DNA of 64,000 nucleotides from Pseudomonas sp. M47T1 (GCF_000263855.1 NZ_AJWX01000007.1:1-64000); one strand, 5' to 3'. Counted from the first letter of the stretch, positions 1 to 9,147 are shown. The notes: generated by a model from the letters alone, not told the origin. A program made the numbers and translations.

Positions 1-58
1 CCGAATTGACTAAAAACGTTCGGTAGCAAAAAACAACCTAATTACCCCAGGCAGGCCC

Positions 59-1267
59 ATGAACGCTCAAACGGAACTGAACGACACTGCGCGCCCAGCA
101 ACCCTTTCACGGCTTACCACCTGGCTGTTTTCAGTGGCCTGCGCCCTCGCCGTGGCCAATGTGTATTTCGCCCAGCCGCTGCTGGACGCCATGGCGCGAA
201 GCCTCGACGTCGAGCCAGGCATAATTGGCCTGGTGGTCACGGCCACCCAGATTGGCTACGCGGTTGGCCTGTTTTTCATCGTCCCGCTAGGCGACCTGAT
301 CGACCGCAAGGCGCTGATCATGACCCAACTTTTGCTGTCGGCCAGCGCACTGATGGCAGTCGGTTTAGCCCAGCACTGGTGGGTGTTGCTGGGCGCGATG
401 GTGCTCAACGGCCTGATGGCAGTGGTGGTGCAGGTCATCGTCGCCTACGCGGCGGCGCTGGCCACCCCTGCGCAGCGCGGGCAGGTGGTGGGCACGGTGA
501 CCAGCGGGGTGGTGCTGGGGATTCTGCTGGCGCGCTTCACCTCGGGGTTGATCGCCGACCTTGCCGGTTGGCGCGCGGTGTATTTCGTCTCGTCAGGGTT
601 GATGCTGGCGATGGCCTTTATCGTGTGGCGGACCATTGCGGCTGCGAGCCAACCGCGCCGGCAGGGTTCATACCGCTCGCTGATAGGGTCGATGCTCGAG
701 TTGTTCACGACAGAACCTGTGCTGCGCAGGCGGGGGGTGTTCGCCCTGCTCATCTTCGCGGCCTTCAGTGTGTTGTGGACCGCCATGGTACTGCCCCTGA
801 GTAAGCCGCCGCTGTCGCTGAGCCATACCCAGGTCGGGCTGTTCGGGCTGGCCGGCATCGCCGGTGCCCTCGCGGCTTCCAGGGCTGGCCGCTGGGCTGA
901 TCAAGGCTTTGCCCGGCGCACCACCGGGGTCGGCCTGGCCGTGCTGGCGCTGTCCTGGCTGCCGATGGCCTTTGCCGAGACATCGCTGCTGTGGCTGATC
1001 GTGGGCGTGATCCTGCTCGATTTCGCCGTGCAGGCCGTGCATGTCACCAACCAAAGCCTGATCTTCGCCGCCCGGCCCGACGCGCAAAGTCGATTGGTAG
1101 GTGCCTATATGTGTTTCTATTCGGCGGGCAGTGCCTTGGGGGCTGCGGCGGCGACCTGGGTCTATGCACGGTGGGGGTGGCCTGCGGTGTGCCTGCTGGG
1201 CGCCGCCATCAGCTTTACGGCCTTGCTGGTCTGGCGGCTGACGCCGGGCTCCCCGGCTACACGCTGA
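59..1267 (+). CDS. MFS transporter, probable drug/metabolite exporter
   Basis: A 402-residue inner-membrane protein with about twelve hydrophobic segments. After a short polar N-terminus the first helix ends in NVYFAQPLL, a motif typical of the YnfM/AraJ-like exporter branch of the major facilitator superfamily. The loop between helices 2 and 3 carries the family signature as GDLIDRKALI. The substrate cannot be told from sequence; the branch includes sugar and drug exporters. The ribosome-binding site is weak (CAGG before the ATG). Its 3' end overlaps the convergent hydrolase gene by 11 bases. Confidence 0.85.
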   Translation: MNAQTELNDTARPATLSRLTTWLFSVACALAVANVYFAQPLLDAMARSLDVEPGIIGLVVTATQIGYAVGLFFIVPLGDLIDRKALIMTQLLLSASALMAVGLAQHWWVLLGAMVLNGLMAVVVQVIVAYAAALATPAQRGQVVGTVTSGVVLGILLARFTSGLIADLAGWRAVYFVSSGLMLAMAFIVWRTIAAASQPRRQGSYRSLIGSMLELFTTEPVLRRRGVFALLIFAAFSVLWTAMVLPLSKPPLSLSHTQVGLFGLAGIAGALAASRAGRWADQGFARRTTGVGLAVLALSWLPMAFAETSLLWLIVGVILLDFAVQAVHVTNQSLIFAARPDAQSRLVGAYMCFYSAGSALGAAAATWVYARWGWPAVCLLGAAISFTALLVWRLTPGSPATR

Positions 1268-1994
1268 TCGCGCGGAGCACTTGGGCAAAGCCTGCCGGGT
1301 CTTCGGCGCACGACGTATGGCCGGTGTCCAGCACGTGCAGCGTTGCATCACTGATGCCGTCGGCCAATTCCTGGGCATGTGTAAGGGTACGTGCAGGGTC
1401 ATGCACGCCATGCACGATCGCCGTGGGCACACGCGGCAAACCGGCCAGCAGCGGCGCGCAATCGATCGCCTGCTGGCTGAGCAAGGCCTGGATCACCGCT
1501 TCGCGGTCCAGTTGGCACGGATAGCTGCGCACGTCCTCCAGCAGAGGCTCTGCCGGCAGGGTATGGAAACAGCGGGCGATGAACGACTCCCGGAACGCTT
1601 CGGACCAACCCAGCTCGATTCGCGCCACCAGGCTGTCGATATCACCGTGGCCACGGGTATTGGCGCCGCTGTTGGACAGCACCAGCCCTTTGATGGGGCT
1701 GTTTCCCCGCTTGGTACTCAGCAGCGCGGTCAACACGGCAATCGGCGTGCCCATGGAGTGGCCCACCAGAATCACCGACGGCAGGTCGGCGAGCTCGTCG
1801 CAGACGCGCTCGGCGATCGACTGCAGGTCGAATGCGCCGCCACCCTCCAGCCAGGCTAGCGCCACGGCGGGCAGGCCGCTGCGCAGCGCCGCTTGCTCGA
1901 ATACCTTTGGCGAACACATCGCGCCGGGCAGGCACACCAATGTGGGGCCGCCGGCATCTCCTTCGCTCAACGTTGTCCTGTGCATCTTGCTCAC
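1257..1994 (-). CDS. alpha/beta hydrolase
   Basis: A 245-residue alpha/beta-hydrolase without signal peptide, so cytoplasmic. The nucleophile elbow GHSMG puts the catalytic serine near residue 80, an oxyanion-hole segment CLPGAM lies near residue 21, the acid is probably Asp in VHGVHDP, and the catalytic histidine is in DTGHTS near the C-terminus. The substrate is unknown. The start is a GTG preceded by AAGG eight bases upstream; an ATG three codons in (1985) is an alternative. It is transcribed toward the MFS gene and overlaps it at the 3' end. Confidence 0.8.
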   Translation of the reverse strand: MSKMHRTTLSEGDAGGPTLVCLPGAMCSPKVFEQAALRSGLPAVALAWLEGGGAFDLQSIAERVCDELADLPSVILVGHSMGTPIAVLTALLSTKRGNSPIKGLVLSNSGANTRGHGDIDSLVARIELGWSEAFRESFIARCFHTLPAEPLLEDVRSYPCQLDREAVIQALLSQQAIDCAPLLAGLPRVPTAIVHGVHDPARTLTHAQELADGISDATLHVLDTGHTSCAEDPAGFAQVLRAISV

Positions 1995-2127
1995 TGCCTT
2001 TACCTTGTTGTTCTAGGGGCTGTATGAAAAAGCAGATTCGACAGGGCGAAGAGCAGGTTCACAGCATTGGGCCGTGGCCTTGGGCCATTCATCACACACC
2101 CACTCATGAATCTACCTAATGCTTCAA

Positions 2128-2140
2128 TGAAATCAATTCA
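2128..2140. promoter_or_regulatory. MetR-like box upstream of mesX
   Basis: The 13-mer TGAAATCAATTCA has the dyad TGAA-N5-TTCA of the MetR operator (TGAA-NNTNN-TTCA; the central base here is C, not T). It lies about 150 bases before a pair of methionine-synthesis genes, which makes the match plausible, but an AT-rich 13-mer can arise by chance. An 8-bp inverted repeat (TGAAAGCC at 2207-2214, GGCTTTCA at 2253-2260) lies closer to the gene. Nothing else is obvious in the 1995-2288 gap. Confidence 0.3.
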
Positions 2141-2288
2141 ATACCCCTCAATCAACCACCCAACCTACACTACGTCTCAATGATCGATAACATTAAAACT
2201 GCCGAATGAAAGCCAGAAAGAGCATTCAGGTAAGCGGAGGGCGCAAAAAACCGGCTTTCACTTCGGATAATCAGGGTACCCCATCACC

Positions 2289-3272
2289 ATGAGCAAAGCG
2301 TTTACATTTACCACCACGAGCATTTGCTTCGACGAACACTACCAGCCTTCGGACACTACGCGCACCACAACCAATTTCGCCAACCTGGCCAGAGGCAAGA
2401 GTCGCCAAGAGAATCTGCGCAATACTCTACTGATGATTGACAACCGCTTCAACGCCTTGGCGCAGTGGGACAACCCCCACGGCGATCGGTATACGGTCGA
2501 GCTTGAAATCATTTCGGTCGAAATGAATATTGACAATAACCAGAGCGGCAACGCCCTGCCCTTGATTGAGCTATTGACAACCTGCATTGTCGATCGAAAA
2601 ACCGACGAGCGCATTGCCGGCATCACAGGCAATAACTTCTCTTCTTACGTGCGCGATTACGACTTTAGCGTGGTGCTGCCGCAGCACAACAAAGATCGGC
2701 GCGAATTCAGCACGCCAGAAAACTTTGGCGATTTGCATGGAAAGTTGTTCAAGTGCTTCGTGAACTCGAGCACCTACAGAGATCAGTTTGCCAAGGCGCC
2801 CGTCATTTGCCTGAGTGTTTCGAGCAGCAAGACCTACCATCGGACGGAAAACCAGCATCCCGTGCTGGGTATCGAATACCGTCAAGATGAACACTCCCTG
2901 ACGGATGAATACTTCCAGAAAATGGGGCTGAAGGTGCGTTACTTCATGCCAGCCAACAGCGCCGCGCCTTTGGCCTTCTACTTCGCCGGCGATTTGCTGG
3001 GTGACTACAGCAATCTTGAATTGATCAGCACCATCAGCACGATGGACACCTTCCAGAAGATCTACCGCCCGGAGATCTACAACGCGAATTCCGCAGCAGG
3101 GCAAACCTACCGGCCAAGCCTGAAGCACCAGGATTATTCATTGACTCGGATTGTCTATGACCGAGAAGAGCGTAGCCAGTTAGCTATTGAGCAAGGAACG
3201 TTCGTTGAAGAGCATTTCATCAAGCCCCACCACAAGAGGCTTGAGCAATGGTCGGCTCATTACGCGCTTTGA
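2289..3272 (+). CDS. mesX: DUF1852 protein MesX, putative oxygenase partner of MesD
   Basis: A 327-residue soluble protein of the DUF1852 family, recognised by its overall sequence (SKAFTFTTTSICFDEHY at the N-terminus). Members are encoded beside core-type methionine synthases, and MesX has been described as required, with oxygen, for MesD to make methionine. Here it lies 27 bases upstream of the mesD-like gene on the same strand, the expected pairing. No signal peptide or membrane segment is visible. The ribosome-binding site is poor (AGGG about 12 bases before the ATG). The family is certain; the oxygenase role is from the family literature. Confidence 0.85.
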   Translation: MSKAFTFTTTSICFDEHYQPSDTTRTTTNFANLARGKSRQENLRNTLLMIDNRFNALAQWDNPHGDRYTVELEIISVEMNIDNNQSGNALPLIELLTTCIVDRKTDERIAGITGNNFSSYVRDYDFSVVLPQHNKDRREFSTPENFGDLHGKLFKCFVNSSTYRDQFAKAPVICLSVSSSKTYHRTENQHPVLGIEYRQDEHSLTDEYFQKMGLKVRYFMPANSAAPLAFYFAGDLLGDYSNLELISTISTMDTFQKIYRPEIYNANSAAGQTYRPSLKHQDYSLTRIVYDREERSQLAIEQGTFVEEHFIKPHHKRLEQWSAHYAL

Positions 3273-3299
3273 CTCATCCACCCTACGAGATCACTTATC

Positions 3300-4329
3300 A
3301 TGAAAAAATTATTGCCCACTTCCACGGCCGGCAGCCTGCCGAAACCCTCTTGGCTCGCCCAGCCCGAAACACTCTGGTCGCCCTGGAAACTGCAAGACGA
3401 GGCCCTGGCCGAGGGCAAACAGGATGCCTTGAACCTGGCCTTGCTAGAACAACAACTAGCCGACATCGATATCGTCAGCGACGGAGAACAAACGCGTCAG
3501 CATTTCGTCACCACTTTTATCGAGCACCTAAGTGGTGTTGATTTCGAGAAACGTGAAACCGTTAGAATCCGCGATCGCTATGATGCCAGCGTGCCCACGG
3601 TCGTGGGCGCTGTCACTCGGCAAAGGCCCGTATTTGTCGAAGATGCCAAGTTCTTGCGCCAGCAAACCGGGCAACCGATAAAATGGGCGCTGCCAGGCCC
3701 TATGACGATGATCGACACCCTGTATGACAAACATTACAAAAGCCGTGAAAAACTGGCCTGGGAATTTGCCAACATTCTCAACCAGGAAGCCAGGGAGTTA
3801 GAGGCTGCTGGGGTTGACATCATCCAGTTTGATGAACCCGCGTTCAATGTGTTCTTTGACGAGGTCAATGACTGGGGGGTTGCCACCCTGGAAAAGGCTA
3901 TCGAAGGCCTGAAGTGTGAAACAGCGGTGCATATTTGCTATGGTTATGGCATCAAGGCCAATACCGAGTGGAAAAAGACCCTGGGTTCAGAGTGGCGCCA
4001 CTATGAAGAGGCGTTCCCCACGCTGCAGAAATCCTCTATCGATATCATCTCACTGGAATGTCACAACTCTCATGTCCCCATGGACCTGATTGAACTCATT
4101 CGGGGGCAAGAAAGTGATGGTAGGTGCCATTGACGTGGCAAACCACGCCATCGAAACACCCGAGGAAGTCGCCAACACACTGCGAAAAGCACTTCAGTTT
4201 GTGGATGCCGATAAGCTCTACCCTTGCACCAACTGTGGCATGGCCCCGTTACCTCGTGGCGTGGCACGAGGTAAGTTGAAGGCGTTGAGCGCAGGCGCCG
4301 ACATTGTACGAAGAGAACTGTTGGCCTAA
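3300..4329 (+). pseudogene. mesD: core-type methionine synthase MesD, frameshifted
   Basis: A MetE C-terminal-domain homologue that would be about 343 residues when intact. It would transfer a methyl group to homocysteine using a zinc site. The first frame (3300-4133) reads well to LIELIRG and then runs into unrelated residues and a stop. The proper continuation KKVMVGAIDVANHAIETP is in another frame and ends at 4329. The shift falls in a run of five G at 4102-4106; four G would restore the frame. The zinc ligands are split by it: His-x-Cys in AVHICYGYG lies before the shift, and the late Cys in CTNCGMAPLPR after it. It could be a true lesion, a phase-variable tract or a sequencing error. Confidence 0.85.
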
Positions 4330-4501
4330 TGTGGTGCTCAATCGAAGCTTCGAGATCTTTGACACTGACGTGCGCCTGTCGCTTGATCCACTTCGCGCTC
4401 AACGTTGGGAAAAGCGCTCGATCCATGCGGGCCTGATGTCGAACACGCCAGCCTGCGCTATAGTGTCGCACTTCCCCATCTGCCTTCCCAAGGATGTCTC
4501 A

Positions 4502-5692
4502 GTGGCTTCTAAGCTTTCGTTGCGCGCCATCTTGAAACCGGTTTCAGCTCTTGCCCTGTCACTGCTTGCCGCCCACTCCGTCTGCGCTGCCGACTGGGTC
4601 GTATCGTCCAACGACGGCAAATACCAGCGTGTGCAAGGCACTGACACCTACCCCGACAACGCCAAGCCCGATACCCTCACGGTGCTGGACGCCAGTGTGT
4701 TCCCACCCAAAGTGAACCAGACCGTTGAAGTGGAAAACGGCATTCAGGGCCCACCCCAGGCCGCTGCCATCAGCCCCGACGGCACGCTGGCGCTGGTGGC
4801 CGCGCCCACCCGCTACGACCATGCCGCCAAGCAGTTGCAGATGGACACCTTCCTGCAAGTGGTGGACCTGAGTGCCAAGCCGGCCACCGTCAGCAAGATC
4901 GAACTGGGCAGCCATCCGCAAGCCGTGGCGTTCGACCGCAGCGGCAAATGGGGCGTGGTGACCTGCGTGGACGGCGGTGTGCGTCCGCTGCGCATCGACG
5001 GCAATAAAGTGACCGTTCTGGACACTATCAGCATCGGCAGCAAGCGCCTGGCCGGCGCGTCGTTCACTCACGACGGCCAGCATGTGCTGGTGGCGTTGCG
5101 TGACGAGCAAGGGGTGGCCGTGCTGAACCTGGCCGACGGCAAATGGGTGGACAGCGGTGACCGCCTGAGCACCGGCGTGGCGCCTTACACCATCGATGTG
5201 TCCAGCGATGGCCACTGGGCCGTGGTCAGTAATGTCGGCCTGGCCGGCCTGGCCAACTACAAGGGCCGCCTGCTGGGCGATGAAGACAGCGTGACGCTGA
5301 TCGACGTGTCGAAAACGCCGTTCCGCGCCGTGCAGCATCTCAACGTGCCGTCCGTGCCCGAAGGCGTGGCCATCTCGCCGGACGGCAAGTGGATCGTCGC
5401 CCAGTCCATCGACGGCTCCAACCTGCTGCCCAACAACCCTGGCGTGCGCGCCCATGGCCGCGTCACGCTGTTTGCCCTGCGCAACGGCAAGGCCGAGAAG
5501 GTCAATGACGTGGCGGACGGCAACTCGTCCCAGGGCGTGGTGTTCAGTGCCGACAGCAAGCACGTGATCGTGCAGTTCAACGTGGAGCACCAGTTGGGGC
5601 TGTACAGCATCGAGAACGGCAAATTGGTGGACAGCAAGAAGCGTATCGAGCTGAGCGGCGGGCCATCGTCGCTGCGCAGCGCGCCACGCTGA
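4502..5692 (+). CDS. periplasmic YncE-like beta-propeller protein
   Basis: A 396-residue exported protein with a cleavable signal peptide ending ...AAHSVCA before ADWVV. The rest contains repeated blade-like units with PQAVAFDRSGKWGVV, PYTIDVSSDGHWAVV and PEGVAISPDGKWIVA, typical of seven-bladed YncE/lactonase-like propellers. The function is unknown; such proteins bind ligands or partners in the periplasm. The frame is open to 4304, but the GTG at 4502 is chosen because it begins the signal peptide and has AAGGA at 4490-4494, seven bases upstream. A TATAGT box lies at 4459-4464 without a good -35 element. Confidence 0.75.
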   Translation: MASKLSLRAILKPVSALALSLLAAHSVCAADWVVSSNDGKYQRVQGTDTYPDNAKPDTLTVLDASVFPPKVNQTVEVENGIQGPPQAAAISPDGTLALVAAPTRYDHAAKQLQMDTFLQVVDLSAKPATVSKIELGSHPQAVAFDRSGKWGVVTCVDGGVRPLRIDGNKVTVLDTISIGSKRLAGASFTHDGQHVLVALRDEQGVAVLNLADGKWVDSGDRLSTGVAPYTIDVSSDGHWAVVSNVGLAGLANYKGRLLGDEDSVTLIDVSKTPFRAVQHLNVPSVPEGVAISPDGKWIVAQSIDGSNLLPNNPGVRAHGRVTLFALRNGKAEKVNDVADGNSSQGVVFSADSKHVIVQFNVEHQLGLYSIENGKLVDSKKRIELSGGPSSLRSAPR

Positions 5693-5749
5693 TTTGGCTG
5701 CGTCTGTGACGCGGCCTGCGGCCGCTGCTACAGACACCGAACTCCCCCC

Positions 5750-5875
5750 GTAGGAGCTACCGTCAGGCTGCGAAAAAGTCCGCCGGACCTTCACGCTGTC
5801 GGGTCCATCGCGGGCGCGGGCGCGCGTTGTACGCCTTCGCAGCCTGGCGATGGATGGCCGCCGCGCAGTTCCTAC
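5750..5875. repeat. large REP-type imperfect palindrome, copy A
   Basis: GTAGGAGCTAC followed by AGGCTGCGAA (5765-5774) is mirrored by TTCGCAGCCT (5836-5845) and AGTTCCTAC (5868-5875). Two related elements lie at 18700-18802 and 20866-20953. Arms are conserved, loops vary. It fills most of the gap 5693-6003, which otherwise holds only the leader of the next gene. Confidence 0.8.
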
Positions 5876-5900
5876 GGGCTCGCTGTACCCGTTGCCAGCG

Positions 5901-5970
5901 ACCATCACCCTGATCAATAGCGACCATTGATAATCACAGGTTCCTTGACCCGCGAATCAGGTTCACCATG
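5901..5970 (+). promoter_or_regulatory. duplicated leader, copy 1
   Basis: This segment aligns without gaps to 6501-6570 at an offset of exactly 600 bases, with about 56 of 70 positions identical and 27 of 30 in the last part. The core carries TGACCCG followed by GAATCAGG, a short imperfect dyad, and ends at an ATG (5968) that is in frame with the gene but probably not its start. It may hold a shared promoter or operator, or may simply be a trace of the gene duplication. Confidence 0.55.
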
Positions 5971-6003
5971 GCTTCACACCCATGTAGTCCTGGAGCTCAT
6001 GCC

Positions 6004-6474
6004 ATGAAAGGTCCCCTCGTCGCACTGCTCGCCCTTGCCCTGGTCACCGGTTCGGCCATGGCCGCCCCGCGCGCCGCCGACGATGAAGGCATGTTCCGGC
6101 CAGCCACCCAGGTGTCGGCGGTTGCACTGCACCATTCGCAATCGGTGGGTGTGATTCTCAACGAGCAGACCCAAGCAGCGCTGATGCACCGCAACGCGGC
6201 TACCCGTGCCGCGCTGGAAGCAGTACGCGCTTCACTGCAACAGCAGTTCGCGAACGTGCAGTTCTATTCCAGCCTGGACAAGGTGCTGGCCGCCCGCCCC
6301 GATGTGATCGTGGTGCTCAAGAGCGCCAACCAGCACGGCGGCTTTGTGCAGGCGCAGTTCTTTGACAGCAATCTCACCTACATCACTGAAGCTCGCGGTG
6401 TGAACGCCCAGCAGGCAGGCGCGCTTAGGGCCTTCGATGCTTCGCTCAAGGCGCTGGTGGCCAGCGCCGACTGA
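6004..6474 (+). CDS. exported protein of unknown function, paralogue of the next gene
   Basis: A 156-residue protein with a signal peptide (MKGPLVALLALALVTGSAMA, cleaved before APRA). I do not recognise the family. The mature part shares with the downstream lipoprotein the blocks GMFRPATQVS, HSQSVGVI, SLQQQFA, ARPDVIVVL, AQF-DSNLTYI-EARG and RFDASLKALVA, so the two are tandem paralogues. The start is set by GGAG at 5992-5995, eight bases before the ATG, and by the signal peptide; an in-frame ATG at 5968 would add twelve polar residues. Compared with its paralogue it lacks about 60 residues and the lipobox, so it should be soluble in the periplasm. Confidence 0.75.
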   Translation: MKGPLVALLALALVTGSAMAAPRAADDEGMFRPATQVSAVALHHSQSVGVILNEQTQAALMHRNAATRAALEAVRASLQQQFANVQFYSSLDKVLAARPDVIVVLKSANQHGGFVQAQFFDSNLTYITEARGVNAQQAGALRAFDASLKALVASAD

Positions 6475-6500
6475 AGGGGACAGATCGCTGATGGGCGAGT

Positions 6501-6570
6501 GCCATCATCACGGTCAATAACAACCATCAATAATGACAAGTTCCCTGACCCGGGAATCAGGTACACCATG
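6501..6570 (+). promoter_or_regulatory. duplicated leader, copy 2
   Basis: Second copy of the leader at 5901-5970. Here the core dyad is better formed: CCTGA, seven bases, TCAGG. It again ends at an in-frame ATG (6568) located twelve codons before the real start. Confidence 0.55.
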
Positions 6571-6603
6571 GTTTCACCTGATGAAGCCCTGGAGTTCCGC
6601 ATC

Positions 6604-7257
6604 ATGAAAGGTCAAAACGTTGCCCTGCTCACCCTTGTCATCACCCTGGCCGGTTGCTCGGTTCCCGGTGCACCGCGCTACAGTGACAATCCCGACGGCA
6701 TGTTTCGACCGGCGACCCAGGTCTCGTCCATCAGCCTCAAGCACTCGCAATCGGTGGGCGTGATCTTCAACCAGAACACCCAGGCAGACCTTGCCTACCT
6801 CAACGCCTACAACGCCCGGGCCCGCGAGGGCGTGGAGCAGAACCTGCTGCAATCACCGATTCAGCAGGCCTACATCAACAGCTCAGACCCGCGCCTGGCC
6901 GTAGACTCGGTACGCACCTCGCTGCAACAGCAGTTTGCCTCGGTCACCTTCTACCCCAACCTCGACGCGGTGATGGCGGCGCGGCCTGACGTGATCGTGG
7001 TGCTCGATACCCGCAGCACCCTGGCCACCGAACGCAGTTCGGATGTGCAGGCCAGCGTGCGGGCCCAGTTCTACGACAGCAACCTGACCTACATTGGCGA
7101 AGCGCGCGGCATGGACGGCAAGAACATGAGCCCGGTGTGGACCCACACCAAACGCGCGCCGGAAATCACCGATCAGGTGAACGCCCAGCGCCAGGTGCAA
7201 GTCAACGCGCTGCAACGCTTCGATGCGTCGCTGAAGGCGTTGGTGGCGGTCAACTGA
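6604..7257 (+). CDS. lipoprotein of unknown function, paralogue of the preceding gene
   Basis: A 217-residue lipoprotein: the lipobox L-A-G-C puts the acylated cysteine at residue 18, followed by Ser, which predicts outer-membrane sorting. The mature part repeats the blocks of the upstream paralogue and adds an insert around residues 60-95 (LAYLNAYNARAREGVEQNLL) and another near ERSSDVQASVRAQF. The family was not recognised. GGAG before the ATG supports the start, and the peptide MKG-NVALL matches the paralogue start. The stop overlaps the convergent AraC gene by eight bases. Confidence 0.78.
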   Translation: MKGQNVALLTLVITLAGCSVPGAPRYSDNPDGMFRPATQVSSISLKHSQSVGVIFNQNTQADLAYLNAYNARAREGVEQNLLQSPIQQAYINSSDPRLAVDSVRTSLQQQFASVTFYPNLDAVMAARPDVIVVLDTRSTLATERSSDVQASVRAQFYDSNLTYIGEARGMDGKNMSPVWTHTKRAPEITDQVNAQRQVQVNALQRFDASLKALVAVN

Positions 7258-8056
7258 TCAGGCCCGGCGTGTTGCCCTTGCGGTACTCGTCCGGGGTAGC
7301 ACCGGTCATGCGCCGAAACATGCTGATGAACGCTGACGCGCTGCTGTAGCCCAAGTCCAGGCCGATGGCTTCCACGGTATGGCCCTGCTCCAGTTTCGCC
7401 AGTGCATCGACCACCTTGAGGCGTTGGCGCCATTGCGCGAATGACATGCCCAAGTCCCGCTGACAGCGGCGCACCAGTGTGCGCTCGGTGGTGTTCACCC
7501 AGCGTGCCAGTTGGGGCAGTGAACGTGGATCGGCGGGGTTGGCTTCCAGTGCGCGCAGTACCGGCCCCAGCAGCGGGTCGCTGGAACCTGGCAAGTAACT
7601 GCCCGCGTGGGGCGCTCGGGCCAGGCGGTCCACCAACACGTGTAGCAAGCGTTGTTGTTCGTCGGTTTGTGGCAGGGTCGGCGGCTCGGCTCGCAGCGCT
7701 TCCAACAAGGCACGAATCAACGGGCTGAGCGTCAACGCGCAATGTCGCGCGGGCATCTGTGCGCACAGCTCCGGCGCCAGGTACACCGAGCAGTGGCACG
7801 CCTCATGGCGGTTGAAACCCATGTGCTCAACGTCCGGCGGCAACCAGATGCCGTATTGCGGCGGTGCCAGATAGTGGTGGTTGGCAATCTCGATTTCCAT
7901 CACGCCGCTGAACGAATACACGAACTCTCCCCACGCATGGCGATGCCGCGGATACATAGCATGTGCCGGCATGCACGCGGTGCGGAAGAACACCGGCGCC
8001 GGCAGCTCATACCTGAAGGGCGGCAACTGCAAGTGCTGGGCAATGTCGAGCTTCAT
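7250..8056 (-). CDS. AraC-family transcriptional regulator with cupin sensor domain
   Basis: A 268-residue regulator. Residues 1-110 form an AraC-type cupin (HRHAWGEFVYSFSG, then IWLPPDVEHMGF). The C-terminal ~100 residues contain two helix-turn-helix motifs (LPQLARWVNTTERTLVRRCQRDLG and VEAIGLDLGYSSASAFISMFRRMTG). It is divergent from the EamA exporter, sharing a 118-base gap, so it probably controls that exporter in response to a small molecule, as in NimR-type pairs. The ligand is unknown. Confidence 0.85.
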   Translation of the reverse strand: MKLDIAQHLQLPPFRYELPAPVFFRTACMPAHAMYPRHRHAWGEFVYSFSGVMEIEIANHHYLAPPQYGIWLPPDVEHMGFNRHEACHCSVYLAPELCAQMPARHCALTLSPLIRALLEALRAEPPTLPQTDEQQRLLHVLVDRLARAPHAGSYLPGSSDPLLGPVLRALEANPADPRSLPQLARWVNTTERTLVRRCQRDLGMSFAQWRQRLKVVDALAKLEQGHTVEAIGLDLGYSSASAFISMFRRMTGATPDEYRKGNTPGLIS

Positions 8057-8174
8057 GGTGTCAACCTGAAAGGAATGTCGGAGTCCAGCTATTGACTGTC
8101 AGATAGGAACTATATCAATAAAACCCGTCAGCCTCATAATGCCAAACCTTTCCAACCACAACAGGAACATCCCC

Positions 8175-9101
8175 ATGCAGCAGCGCAGCGCGCTGGACGG
8201 CCGCGCCAGCGGCATGATGCTGGTGCTGTGCGCCATCTGGGGCTTGCAGCAAGTGGCGATCAAGGCGATCGCCACCGACATATCACCCATCCTGCAGATT
8301 GGCGTGCGCTCGGGCGTGGCCGCCGTACTGGTGGCCACCCTGATGTTCTGGCGCCGCGAGCAGCCGCGCGCCGGAGACAACCACTGGCTGCCAGGCCTGG
8401 CCATTGGCGGGCTGTTCGGCCTGGAATACCTGCTGGTGGGTGAAGGCCTGCGCCACACCACCGCCTCGCACATGGTGATATTCCTCTACACCTCGCCGAT
8501 CTTCGCCGCGTTGGGGCTGCACTGGAAGCTGCCGGCCGAGCGCCTGAAGGCGGCGCAATGGGGCGGCATCGGCCTGGCTTTCCTGGGCATTGTCGTCGCC
8601 TTCAGCGGCCACGGCAGCCAAGGCACCAGCACCCTGCTGGGCGACGCCCTGGGCCTGGCGGCCGGCGCCGCCTGGGGCGCCACCACCGTGGTGGTGCGCA
8701 CAACACGCCTGTCCGGCGCACCCGCCACCCAGACCTTGCTGTACCAACTGCTGGGCGCCTGTGTGCTGCTGCTGGCGGCCGCCGTGGCCCTGCACCAAGC
8801 CAGCGCCAACTTCACGCCCACGGTGGTAGTCAACCTGACGTATCAGGTGCTGGTGATGTCGTTTGCCAGCCTGCTGGCATGGTTCTGGTTGCTGCGCACC
8901 TACCTGGCCTCGCGGTTGGGGGTGCTGGCGTTTCTGACGCCGTTGTATGGCATCGGCTTTGGCGTATGGCTGCTGGATGAGCCGCTGGAGGCGCGCTTCC
9001 TGATGGGGGCGGCGTTAGTGACCGCGGGGATTTTGTGCGTCAGTGGGTATGAGTGGTTCAGTCAGCGCAAGGGCAAGCTGGAGGAGCGCGCCCCACAATA
9101 A
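8175..9101 (+). CDS. EamA/DMT-family membrane transporter
   Basis: A 308-residue inner-membrane protein with about ten hydrophobic helices arranged as two EamA repeats. Such drug/metabolite transporters export amino acids or other metabolites. The ATG at 8175 is preferred over an ATG twelve codons upstream because AGGA at 8163-8166 is correctly spaced from it. A TTGACT hexamer at 8092-8097 could be a -35 element, with no good -10. It is probably regulated by the divergent AraC protein. Confidence 0.85.
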   Translation: MQQRSALDGRASGMMLVLCAIWGLQQVAIKAIATDISPILQIGVRSGVAAVLVATLMFWRREQPRAGDNHWLPGLAIGGLFGLEYLLVGEGLRHTTASHMVIFLYTSPIFAALGLHWKLPAERLKAAQWGGIGLAFLGIVVAFSGHGSQGTSTLLGDALGLAAGAAWGATTVVVRTTRLSGAPATQTLLYQLLGACVLLLAAAVALHQASANFTPTVVVNLTYQVLVMSFASLLAWFWLLRTYLASRLGVLAFLTPLYGIGFGVWLLDEPLEARFLMGAALVTAGILCVSGYEWFSQRKGKLEERAPQ

Positions 9102-9147
9102 CGAGATCTCCAGGCGGGCACCCAGGCTGACAACCCCTACCCAACAG

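Noticed and set aside
2016..2288. SAM-type riboswitch before mesX
   Set aside because: No conserved riboswitch core could be found; only short dyads are present.
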